DNA of 64,000 nucleotides from Albibacterium sp963696875 (GTDB lineage Bacteria > Bacteroidota > Bacteroidia > Sphingobacteriales > Sphingobacteriaceae). Below the pieces are notes generated by a model. It searched no databases and was not told the origin of the DNA. It was given only the letters and a program-made list of their open reading frames with translations. Below are positions 7,225-14,916 of this stretch, piece after piece. Position numbers and translations under genes: made by a program. The stretch lies in contig CAVOLQ010000001.1 of the NCBI GenBank assembly GCA_963696875.1, forward strand, positions 372,001 through 436,000. The letters are read 5' to 3'. Positions within the stretch are counted from its first letter, which is position 1, and every line of letters begins with the position of its first letter.

Positions 7225-8463
7225 ATGAATAAAATCATTGCCCCTTATGTTATTATTGCTGTCACGATTATCACTGCCTGCCAACAAAAAACATCCTCTC
7301 TTACTAGTGGAATTTGGAGAGGGGTATTGCAAACCGACTCATCCATTGATATCCCTTTTAATTTTGAGGTATATGATTCGGTAGGAACGAAGCAAGTGGC
7401 ATTCATAAATGGCGATGAGCGACTTAATATTAATGAGGTAAGTATAATCGGGGACTCAATAATTATAAAAACACCTCTTTACGATACCGAAATTAGAGCT
7501 GAATTCAATGGGAAGAGCCTTTCCGGAACATGGATAAAGCATCTGCCCGGCACGATTCAGCAAATGCCTTTCACGGCAGAGCCGGGAAAAGCTTGGCGAC
7601 ATTCTGAGAGTCCGGAACCAACCACAAGTCATTTAGGTGGACGATGGTCGGTCCAAATTGTTAGAGGCTCAAGCACTGACACAACTTTCTCAGTTGGAGA
7701 GTTTAAGCAAAATGGAAATTCTATAACAGGAACTTTTCTAACAAACTACGGAGATTACCGGTTTCTAAGTGGCGAAATGGATCGAAATGATTTGTTCCTT
7801 TCAAGTTATAATGGATCTTCTGCGACTTTATTCACAGGCCATTTTTTAGACAGGAATACTATCGTTAATGGAAAGGTTTATTCCGGACCAATTTATGTAG
7901 CAAATTGGACCGCCAAACGGGATCCAACAGCAATGCTGCCGGACGCATACTCGTTAACCAAGTTAAAAGAGGGTGAGTCTCGTTTAACTTTTAAATTTCC
8001 AGACACAGAAGGTGAAGAATTATCGATTGATGATGAGCGTTTTAAAAACAAGGTCGTCATTATCCAATTTTTAGGATCCTGGTGCCCAAATTGCATGGAT
8101 GAAACCGCCTTCCTGAGTCCTTTTTATGAGAGATATAAAAATAAAGGTGTTGAAATTATCGGATTAGCTTATGAACGATATGCTGAACCGGAGAAAGCAA
8201 AAAAAGCAGTCAGTAATTTAATGAAACGCTTTCAGGTAAGTTATCCCGTACTATTAACTGGCCACACCAACAAGTCGGACGAGGTATTAAAAAGCCTTCC
8301 CCAGCTAGCTAATTTCTCGGCCTTCCCGACCACAATAATAATTGATAAAAAAGGGGATGTTAGAAGTATTCATACTGGTTTCGATGGCCCCGCAACCGGG
8401 CAGGCCTATATTAAATATATAGCAGAGTTTGAAGGAAAAATCAATGCCTTATTGAACGAATAA
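7225..8463 (+). CDS. Thioredoxin-like (TlpA-type) lipoprotein
   Basis: The 412-residue product starts with a lipoprotein signal ending ITAC (Cys near 19). The start at 7225 is preferred over 7204 because it leaves a compact signal peptide. The middle region is beta-rich with no motif I recognise. The C-terminal third is a thioredoxin fold with GSWCPNCMDE (about 285-294), a CxxC redox pair, followed by FPTTIIIDKKGDV with the conserved cis-Pro. It is probably anchored in the periplasm and reduces or isomerises disulfides, as TlpA/ResA proteins do; the substrate is unknown. It lies downstream of the acyl-CoA dehydrogenase with a 69-base gap and may be transcribed separately. Confidence 0.8.
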   Translation: MNKIIAPYVIIAVTIITACQQKTSSLTSGIWRGVLQTDSSIDIPFNFEVYDSVGTKQVAFINGDERLNINEVSIIGDSIIIKTPLYDTEIRAEFNGKSLSGTWIKHLPGTIQQMPFTAEPGKAWRHSESPEPTTSHLGGRWSVQIVRGSSTDTTFSVGEFKQNGNSITGTFLTNYGDYRFLSGEMDRNDLFLSSYNGSSATLFTGHFLDRNTIVNGKVYSGPIYVANWTAKRDPTAMLPDAYSLTKLKEGESRLTFKFPDTEGEELSIDDERFKNKVVIIQFLGSWCPNCMDETAFLSPFYERYKNKGVEIIGLAYERYAEPEKAKKAVSNLMKRFQVSYPVLLTGHTNKSDEVLKSLPQLANFSAFPTTIIIDKKGDVRSIHTGFDGPATGQAYIKYIAEFEGKINALLNE

Positions 8464-8612
8464 GCGGTGACTTGTAAAATTTCTGAGCTGACCGATGCGT
8501 TGGTTCTGCACGCTTCTAGGATGTTTGTGCCGTCCTGCTGATTACTTCAAAGATTTTTCGATATTTCGTCTGGCATCGTTCAAGATTGCATTTGTGATCC
8601 TTTGAGACTTGG

Positions 8613-8703
8613 TGCAGTGTTTTTCGGCAATTCTCCGACACTTCTGCGACTAATTGGCCTTTTAGTCGCAGAAATGTCGGAGAACTCTCGCAAAAAGACC
8701 GCA
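8613..8703. repeat. Long imperfect inverted repeat in the 8464-8796 intergenic region
   Basis: The 333-base space between the convergent tlpA-like and icmF genes holds no convincing gene. Its main feature is a hairpin: 8631-8652 pairs with 8663-8684 over 22 bases with one mismatch around a 10-base loop. Pairing continues imperfectly outward to about 8613 and 8703. There is no strong T run beside it, so it is more like a palindromic intergenic repeat than a simple terminator, though it could stop transcription from both sides. Confidence 0.75.
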
Positions 8704-8796
8704 TTTTACTCAAGCCAGTCTCCAATCCAGTCACTGGCGGTGTGCTAGTAGCTGTCAATATTGAAACAAGGGTGGCTTCAGAGTAGGGCAATAATT

Positions 8797-9171
8797 TTAC
8801 ATATTACGTCGATATTCTCCACCTACTTCAAACAGGGCATTAGTTATTTGACCTAGCGAACAGTATTTAACGGTTTCCATTAGTTCCTCAAAAACATTTT
8901 CATTCTTTATAGCGACTTTTTGTAAGCGCTCTAGCATTTTAGCTCCGTCCTGCGAATGAAATTCCTTGAGCAGTTCAATGCTTTTTATTTGAAATAATTT
9001 TTCATCATTGCTGGATCGTATGACTTCTTGCGGGATAAGTGTAGGAGATCCTTTTGAGCTGAGGAAAGTATTTACTCCAATTATGGGATACTCACCAGTG
9101 TGTTTCATGCGTCTCGTAATACAAGCTTTCCTCCTGGATTTTTCCACGCTGATACATTGTCTCCATAGCAC
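8797..9171 (-). CDS. icmF: icmF 3' end in a shifted frame (C-terminal fragment)
   Basis: From about residue 22 this frame continues the mutase sequence: MKHTGEYPIIGVNTFLSSKG is the family's C-terminal segment, and it runs to the stop at 8797 with ALFEVGGEYRRNM. The first 21 residues are an out-of-frame reading of the upstream mutase gene. Removing one base near 9108 would give the family-like ETLKHTGEYP and join this piece to the main gene as a product of about 1155 residues. It is not an independent gene. A shift confined to one base suggests a sequence error or a very recent mutation. Confidence 0.85.
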   Translation of the reverse strand: MLWRQCISVEKSRRKACITRRMKHTGEYPIIGVNTFLSSKGSPTLIPQEVIRSSNDEKLFQIKSIELLKEFHSQDGAKMLERLQKVAIKNENVFEELMETVKYCSLGQITNALFEVGGEYRRNM

Positions 9172-12100
9172 CTAATACCCCTCCGCGTTCTGTAATTCGG
9201 TCGAATTCTTCGTATACAGCTTCTTCAACCAAGTCGGTTAATTCTTCAATGATGAAGGAACCTTGTAAGGGGTTTTCATTTTTTGCTAGCCCTAATTCCT
9301 TATTTATAATTAATTGAATAGCCATTGCTCTCCGAACACTATCTTCAGTTGGAGTGGTTATGGCTTCATCATAAGCATTGGTGTGCAATGAGTTGCAATT
9401 GTCGTAGATCGCATAAAGCGCTTGTAGAGTAGTGCGGATATCGTTGAAATCAATTTCTTGGGCGTGTAGTGATCTTCCTGAGGTTTGGATATGGTATTTC
9501 AGCATTTGTGAGCGTTCATTCCCACGGTATTTGTATTTCATGGCTTTTGCCCATATTCGCCGTGCTACGCGGCCTATTACACTGTATTCAGGATCGATGC
9601 CATTACTGAAGAAAAACGATAAGTTGGGGGCAAAGTCATTAATATTCATCCCTCGGCTTAGATAGTATTCAACATAAGTGAAGCCATTCGATAAGGTGAA
9701 AGCAAGTTGAGAGATGGGGTTGGCGCCGGCTTCGGCAATATGGTAGCCGGAAATGGAAACAGAATAGAAGTTTCTTACACCCTTATCGATAAAATATTGT
9801 TGTACATCTCCCATGAGTTTTAGGGAGAAGTCAGTAGAGAATATGCAAGTGTTTTGTGCCTGATCTTCTTTTAGAATATCGGCCTGTACAGTTCCACGAA
9901 CGGATTGAAGTGTTTTCTCTTTCAGGTTTTGATAAATGTCGGCAGGTAATACTTGGTCGCCGCTGATCCCTAGTAAAAGTAATCCTAAGCCGTTATTCCC
10001 TTCCGGCAGTTCTAAAAGATTATAAAAAGGTCGGTCAATTTCCCTTTCTCCGTAAAGGACGTTTATCTTTTTTCTAACTTGTTCTTCCAGTCCATTTTCT
10101 TTGATATAAATTTCGCATTGCTGATCGATTGCTGCATTCAGAAAAAAAGCAGTAAGTATAGGTGCCGGACCATTAATCGTCATGGAAACTGAGGTTGTAG
10201 GATCAGAAAGATTAAAACCGCTATATAGTTTTTTGGCATCATCTAGAGAGGGGACGCTGACTCCTGCATTCCCGATTTTACCGTAAATATCGGGGCGGGT
10301 TTCGGGGTCTTGCCCGTAAAGCGTGACACTATCAAAGGCAGTGCTCAAGCGTGCAGCTGGTAGTCCTTTACTAACATAATGAAAGCGTTTGTTGGTTCGT
10401 TCGGGTCCTCCTTCTCCGGCAAACATGCGGGTAGGGTCTTCGTTTTCACGTTTGAATGGATAAATTCCCGCTGTATATGGAAACTCACCCGGGTAGTTTT
10501 CAGTCAAACACCACTTTAAAATATCTCCCCAGGCTTCAAAGTTAGGGGAAGCTATTTTAGGGATCTGCAGATGAGAAAGTGACTCGGTATGGGTTTTGAT
10601 TTTTATTTCCTTTTGCCGTACTTTGAAGGAATAAAATTCATTTTTATAAGCTTGTCTTTTTGCCTCCCAATTTTGTAATAGTTTCCGATTCTTAGGCTCT
10701 AGCTCAGTATTGAGCTTATCGTAGAGGTGTTGTATTTCGCGTAACAACTCTTGTTTCTTAGTATCTATTTCGTCAGAATAATTTGTTTTAAGAGGCGATG
10801 AAGCTATCATGAGTGGTTTATTCATCTCGGTTTGTGAGTTTACCGAACTCATGATGGTTTTCTCCGTTAAAAGCTGTATGGTTTTCGATAAACCAAATAG
10901 GTTTTGAGCAATTTGAGCTTGCTTTTCTGCTTTTCGATCATAATCGCGATTGTTTTCGACAATTTCGCTTAGGTACCGAATTCGGGATGGTGGTATAATA
11001 TTTATCTTTTCTCCCAAGCCCTCTAAGCGATGAAATGTAGAAAGCCAATCGGCTCCCGTTCTGTCAACTATTAAATTGACTAAATGGCTATATAAGGTGT
11101 CCATTCCAGGGTCATTGAATTGGGATGCGATGGTTCCGATGACAGGCATTTGGTCAACCGGCTCGTTAAAAAGTCCGTTATTGCGTTGATATTGTTTTTT
11201 TACATCCCTCAGGGCATCTAAAGCTCCTCGTTTATCAAATTTGTTTACAGCTACAATATCGGCGAAATCGAGCATGTCAATTTTTTCCAATTGTGTTGCC
11301 GCCCCATATTCAGGAGTCATCACATACATGCACACATCAGCGTGGTCGGTAATTTGCGAATCGCTTTGTCCAATCCCTGAAGTTTCTAAAATGATGAAAT
11401 CGAAATCTGCAGCTTTTAAAGTAGTGATGGCATCCTCAATGTATTTGGACACAGCTTGGTTGCTTTGCCGGGTTGCCATAGAGCGCATGTAAACCTTTGG
11501 ATCCTTAATGGAATTCATTCTAATCCGATCTCCTAAAAGGGCACCACCTGTTTTTCTTTTGGTAGGATCAACGGAAATTATACCTATTGTTTTTGCTGGA
11601 AAATCACTTAAATAGCGTCTCACGAGTTCATCTACCAAGGAGCTTTTTCCAGCTCCACCAGTCCCAGTTATTCCTAAGACTGGACTTTTACTTTTCTTCG
11701 CTAAATCTAATAGACTTTTTCTTGCGCTCTGTGTTGTTTTTAAATCTGAGAAGTTCTCAAAGCTGGAGATTAATCGGGAAATAGCTTTTGGCTCTTTATT
11801 TTTTAGCAAAGTCACTTCATCGCTCAGATGATCTCCAATAGGGAAGTCGCTTTTCTTTATTAAATCAAGAATCATTCCCTCTAGACCCAATGTTCTACCA
11901 TCATCAGGCGAGTAGATTCTAGTGACTCCGTAATTTTGTAATTCTTCAATTTCTGTTGGTAAAATTACCCCCCCGCCGCCAGCAAATATCTTTATGTGTC
12001 CACAATCTTTTTCTTTTAAAAGATCCACCATGTATTTCAAGTATTCGATATGTCCCCCTTGGTAAGAAGTTATTGCAATTGCGTTTACATCTTCCTGTAT

Positions 12101-12265
12101 GGCGCAATTTACTACCTCAGAGACACTTCGATCGTGACCTAAATGAATTACTTCTGCTCCGTTCGCTTGCATAATTCGCCTCATGATATTGATGGCGGCA
12201 TCGTGACCGTCGAATAGTGAAGTAGCGGTTACAATTCGGATTTTATAGTTTGGTTTATAGGGCAT
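9092..12265 (-). CDS. icmF: Fused isobutyryl-CoA mutase (B12-dependent), frameshifted near the C-terminus
   Basis: IcmF interconverts isobutyryl-CoA and n-butyryl-CoA using adenosylcobalamin. Domain order is visible: an N-terminal B12-binding domain with LFDGHDAAI (near 18-25) and LGHDRS; a MeaB-like G-protein chaperone domain with the P-loop GTGGAGKSS (about 200) and NKFD; then a mutase barrel with FPYTAGIYPFKRENEDPTRM and FAGEGGPERTNKRFHYVSKG. This fused architecture separates IcmF from two-subunit methylmalonyl-CoA mutase. The reading frame ends early with YETHETHW because of a one-base insertion near 9108; the missing 100 or so residues are in the next frame. Its neighbour at 6 kb, an acyl-CoA dehydrogenase, fits branched-chain acyl-CoA metabolism. 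Pivalyl-CoA mutase activity is a possible side function known in the family. Confidence 0.92.
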   Translation of the reverse strand: MPYKPNYKIRIVTATSLFDGHDAAINIMRRIMQANGAEVIHLGHDRSVSEVVNCAIQEDVNAIAITSYQGGHIEYLKYMVDLLKEKDCGHIKIFAGGGGVILPTEIEELQNYGVTRIYSPDDGRTLGLEGMILDLIKKSDFPIGDHLSDEVTLLKNKEPKAISRLISSFENFSDLKTTQSARKSLLDLAKKSKSPVLGITGTGGAGKSSLVDELVRRYLSDFPAKTIGIISVDPTKRKTGGALLGDRIRMNSIKDPKVYMRSMATRQSNQAVSKYIEDAITTLKAADFDFIILETSGIGQSDSQITDHADVCMYVMTPEYGAATQLEKIDMLDFADIVAVNKFDKRGALDALRDVKKQYQRNNGLFNEPVDQMPVIGTIASQFNDPGMDTLYSHLVNLIVDRTGADWLSTFHRLEGLGEKINIIPPSRIRYLSEIVENNRDYDRKAEKQAQIAQNLFGLSKTIQLLTEKTIMSSVNSQTEMNKPLMIASSPLKTNYSDEIDTKKQELLREIQHLYDKLNTELEPKNRKLLQNWEAKRQAYKNEFYSFKVRQKEIKIKTHTESLSHLQIPKIASPNFEAWGDILKWCLTENYPGEFPYTAGIYPFKRENEDPTRMFAGEGGPERTNKRFHYVSKGLPAARLSTAFDSVTLYGQDPETRPDIYGKIGNAGVSVPSLDDAKKLYSGFNLSDPTTSVSMTINGPAPILTAFFLNAAIDQQCEIYIKENGLEEQVRKKINVLYGEREIDRPFYNLLELPEGNNGLGLLLLGISGDQVLPADIYQNLKEKTLQSVRGTVQADILKEDQAQNTCIFSTDFSLKLMGDVQQYFIDKGVRNFYSVSISGYHIAEAGANPISQLAFTLSNGFTYVEYYLSRGMNINDFAPNLSFFFSNGIDPEYSVIGRVARRIWAKAMKYKYRGNERSQMLKYHIQTSGRSLHAQEIDFNDIRTTLQALYAIYDNCNSLHTNAYDEAITTPTEDSVRRAMAIQLIINKELGLAKNENPLQGSFIIEELTDLVEEAVYEEFDRITERGGVLGAMETMYQRGKIQEESLYYETHETHW

Positions 12266-12386
12266 GGTTTCATTTATTCAAAAGAAAGATCGGTTTATCT
12301 TAGTTCTTTTTACAATTCCCTAAAAATAAGGAAAATATTTGCCATTTCCATTTTTGACAAGTGCTGAAAGCGTTTTTTTTTTAAGC

Positions 12387-12423
12387 AAAAAAGGAGCACT
12401 CAATCCATGAATGCTCCTTTTTT
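12387..12423 (-). terminator. Rho-independent terminator after the pseudouridine synthase gene
   Basis: A perfect 12-base inverted repeat (AAAAAAGGAGCA and TGCTCCTTTTTT) encloses a 13-base loop and has T runs on both strands. It sits 30 bases after the stop of the minus-strand pseudouridine synthase gene at 12453 and before icmF, so it separates the two transcripts. Confidence 0.85.
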
Positions 12424-12452
12424 GTGATAATAATTTGATTTTTTACAATCGA

Positions 12453-13811
12453 TTATTTCATGAAATGTTTTAGTTGGATAATTTCTCGCTCCTCTAAATA
12501 CCGCCATCGCCCTCTAGGTAAATCTTTTTTAGTAAGATTTGCATAAATTACGCGATCTAACTTAATGACAGCATACCCTAAAGATTCAAATATTCTCCTT
12601 ACAATTCTATTTTTTCCACTATGGATCTGAATTCCTACTTCGCGCTTACTGGCTCCTTGAACGTAGCTAACTTCATCAGGTTTAATAAGACCATCTTCGA
12701 GTTCTAGTCCGAATTGGATCTTATTTAAGTCGCCTTGCGTTAGGTTTTTGTCTAGTTCAACATGATAGATTTTGGTGACACTATTTCTAGGGTGCGAAAG
12801 TTTTTCAGCTAATGCGCCATCGTTAGTCATCAAAAGTAAACCTGTCGTGTTCCTATCTAAGCGGCCAACCGGATAAATTCGCTCATTAGAAGCTTTTTCT
12901 ACCAGGTGCATCACTGTTCTGCGTTCTTGAGGGTCTTCAGTGGTGGTGATGTAGTCTTTAGGTTTATTTAAAAGAACGTATACCATTTTTTCTCGCTTCA
13001 ACCGTTCTCCATTATAACGCACATCATCTACCGCTGGATTTACTTTTGCTCCGAGCGCAGTAACTACTTCACCATTTACACTTACAACGCCTGCAGCAAT
13101 CAATTCATCGGCCTTACGGCGTGAGCAGACTCCAGCATTTGCAATGTATCTGTTTAGGCGCATTTCTTCCCCCTCTCTTCCTTTCAATTTGGAAGGGGAT
13201 GGGCTGGAAGATTTCCCTTCGCTTCTTTTGCGGGGCGCAGGGCGACCTACTTCTCGTTTTTCGAAAGGTTTGTCACTTCTTTTAGGACGCGAGTCGTTTT
13301 TCTTGTCTATAAAACTTGGACGAGGTTTGAGGTTATCGAATGAGCGCCTTTCGGGGCGTTCAGCTCTTTCTGAGGATCTTGGTCTTTCATCTTTGCTGGT
13401 CGAACGACGATCACCTCTTTCCTGACGGTCGGGAAACCTTCCTTTAGATCTTGGTCTTTCATCTTTGCTGGTGGAACGACGATCTCCTCTTACCTGACGA
13501 TCGGGAAACCTTCCCTCAGATTTTGGTTTTTGGTCCCTATCCGTGTCAAATGATTTTCTGTCATTGCCAAAAGGTTTTCGATCTGAAGAGCGTGAGTCGT
13601 CATTTTTCGAAAAACGATCTTTTGGATTCAAAAAATCTTTTCCTGGTTTCCGATCTTTATCAAATGAACGATTCGTTTTTTCGCCTGCAGAGCCTGAGGA
13701 AGGTCTAGTAGGCCGTGATCCGCGATCTTTGCTGAATCTATTCTCGTTATTTGATTTATTCATTCTATTAGGTTTGCCATCTCGGCTGTTCCTGTTGCTG
13801 TTAAAAGACAT
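12453..13811 (-). CDS. RsuA/RluB-type pseudouridine synthase with a charged repetitive N-terminus
   Basis: The C-terminal 240 residues are a standard RluB/RsuA-family rRNA pseudouridine synthase: an S4 RNA-binding domain (MRLNRYIANAGVCSRRKADE) followed by the catalytic domain with PVGRLDRNTTGLLLMTNDG, where the Asp of GRLD is the nucleophile. It isomerises uridine in rRNA, probably 23S U2605-type. The first 200 or so residues are low complexity, rich in Arg, Lys, Asp and Ser, and probably disordered; they contain two copies of a 24-residue unit with RGDRRSTSKDERPRS. Such Arg-rich extensions occur in Bacteroidota RNA-binding proteins and may add RNA contacts. A TAnnTTTG element precedes the gene and a strong terminator follows it. 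Confidence 0.92.
   Translation of the reverse strand: MSFNSNRNSRDGKPNRMNKSNNENRFSKDRGSRPTRPSSGSAGEKTNRSFDKDRKPGKDFLNPKDRFSKNDDSRSSDRKPFGNDRKSFDTDRDQKPKSEGRFPDRQVRGDRRSTSKDERPRSKGRFPDRQERGDRRSTSKDERPRSSERAERPERRSFDNLKPRPSFIDKKNDSRPKRSDKPFEKREVGRPAPRKRSEGKSSSPSPSKLKGREGEEMRLNRYIANAGVCSRRKADELIAAGVVSVNGEVVTALGAKVNPAVDDVRYNGERLKREKMVYVLLNKPKDYITTTEDPQERRTVMHLVEKASNERIYPVGRLDRNTTGLLLMTNDGALAEKLSHPRNSVTKIYHVELDKNLTQGDLNKIQFGLELEDGLIKPDEVSYVQGASKREVGIQIHSGKNRIVRRIFESLGYAVIKLDRVIYANLTKKDLPRGRWRYLEEREIIQLKHFMK
13381..13524 (-). repeat. 72-bp tandem repeat inside the pseudouridine synthase gene
   Basis: Two direct copies with a 72-base period (about 13381-13452 and 13453-13524) differ by a few bases and encode two near-identical 24-residue charged units. 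The period is a multiple of three, so copy-number change would keep the frame. It lies in the disordered N-terminal extension. Confidence 0.8.
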
Positions 13812-13837
13812 ATATTATCCGTAATAATTAGGGGCTA

Positions 13838-13845
13838 CAAAGGTA
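13838..13845 (-). promoter_or_regulatory. -7 element upstream of the pseudouridine synthase gene
   Basis: The minus strand reads TACCTTTG, matching TAnnTTTG, 26 bases before the ATG at 13811. No clear -33 element is seen at the expected distance. Confidence 0.5.
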
Positions 13846-13939
13846 TGGAAATAAAGCTGATAAATAAGGATACATAATTTTTGAGGGAGGACGAAAGATA
13901 GTGATTTTTCGAATGCTTTTAAAACAATTCTCGTAAGTA

Positions 13940-13971
13940 TTTGTATAGTAGCCTAATAATGCATAGGTTTG
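13940..13971 (+). promoter_or_regulatory. Bacteroidota promoter of the lytic transglycosylase gene
   Basis: TTTG (13940-13943), a 20-base spacer and TAGGTTTG (13964-13971) form a full -33/-7 pair. Transcription would start near 13978, which lies downstream of an upstream in-frame start at 13941 and so supports translation from 14010. Confidence 0.7.
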
Positions 13972-14009
13972 CGACCGTTTTTCGCTTAACTAACAGGAGA
14001 GGAAAAATC

Positions 14010-14813
14010 ATGAACAAAAAACACATGGTAAGTTGTGCCATTATGTTGATTGCTCTTATCACTTCGAAGCTGTTTATCTATAGCACTCCGGCTATTTTGA
14101 TAGAAAAAAAAACAGATACAGATGTAATTGAGCAGGCAATTGAGCAACACAATAAAGATGAGTTTCACGCATCATTACATTTTGCAGAAGAAGCTCTTCC
14201 GATGAATGAAAAGAAAGTCGAAAGCAGAATAGAAAAGGTTTTAAACAATTTCTCTTACGCAAAGATCGGATCACATAAGCTGCATAGGTTATCTGAGACT
14301 TGGTTTAAAACAATAGAGCCAATTTTGCGAAAGCATGGAATCCCAGAAGATTTTAAATATGTTCCACTAGTTGAGAGCGGGCTAAAGCAAGGAGTGTCGA
14401 GTAAAGGCGCAACAGGCTTTTGGCAATTCATGCCAAACACCGCCCGAGATTTCGGATTAATAGTAAATGATTCTGTGGACCAGCGAAACGATTTAGCCAA
14501 ATCTACTGAGGCTGCTTGCCGTTACATAAAGGTCTTGTATGCCCAATTTGGAAGCTGGACTTTGGCTGCAGCAGCATTTAATGTGGGTGAGGGAAGTTTA
14601 AGTCGATCCATTCGAAGTCAAAACGAAGATAATTATTACCTTCTTGCTTTGAATGCAGAGACAGCAGCTTACGTCTATCGCTTAGTTTCTATGAAAGAAA
14701 TTATTGAGAATCCAACCTCATATGGCTACAGAGCTTCTGTTAAAGAGTTATTGGCGAGTAATATTGAAGAAGAAAGCGATAAACCGGTTAATATTTTTGA
14801 TTTGTATTTTTAA
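14010..14813 (+). CDS. Lytic transglycosylase (SLT domain)
   Basis: This 267-residue exported protein cleaves the MurNAc-GlcNAc bond of peptidoglycan. An N-terminal hydrophobic segment (about 6-25) acts as signal or anchor. The SLT domain shows VPLVESGLKQGVSSKGATG with the catalytic Glu, then GFWQFMPNTARDFGL and WTLAAAAFNVGEGSLSRSI, as in MltD-type enzymes. LysM domains, common in MltD, are absent. I chose ATG 14010 because an AGGAGAGG Shine-Dalgarno lies just upstream and the promoter ends at 13971. The gene is monocistronic, 103 bases before uvrA, which has its own -7 element. Confidence 0.9.
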   Translation: MNKKHMVSCAIMLIALITSKLFIYSTPAILIEKKTDTDVIEQAIEQHNKDEFHASLHFAEEALPMNEKKVESRIEKVLNNFSYAKIGSHKLHRLSETWFKTIEPILRKHGIPEDFKYVPLVESGLKQGVSSKGATGFWQFMPNTARDFGLIVNDSVDQRNDLAKSTEAACRYIKVLYAQFGSWTLAAAAFNVGEGSLSRSIRSQNEDNYYLLALNAETAAYVYRLVSMKEIIENPTSYGYRASVKELLASNIEEESDKPVNIFDLYF

Positions 14814-14869
14814 TCTAAAAAGCTTACGTGCACTTGACGTAAAAGCCAATGGAAATCTTAAATTATCTG

Positions 14870-14877
14870 TACTTTTG
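14870..14877 (+). promoter_or_regulatory. -7 element upstream of uvrA
   Basis: TACTTTTG matches TAnnTTTG and lies 39 bases before the uvrA ATG. No -33 element with the right spacing was found, so confidence is moderate. Confidence 0.5.
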
Positions 14878-14916
14878 TAAATATTGCTGATTCCAGCATA
14901 ATTACGATAATAATAC

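Noticed and set aside
8516..8791. Open frame of 91 codons on the minus strand in the gap between tlpA-like and icmF
   Set aside because: It spans the long hairpin, its codons and product look random, and no family pattern is seen; it is likely a chance frame.
9432..12174. Several plus-strand frames inside icmF
   Set aside because: They are antisense to a strongly supported mutase gene and have no family-like residues.
13941..14009. Longer N-terminus of the lytic transglycosylase starting at 13941
   Set aside because: It lies upstream of the predicted transcription start; ATG 14010 has a Shine-Dalgarno and signal sequence.
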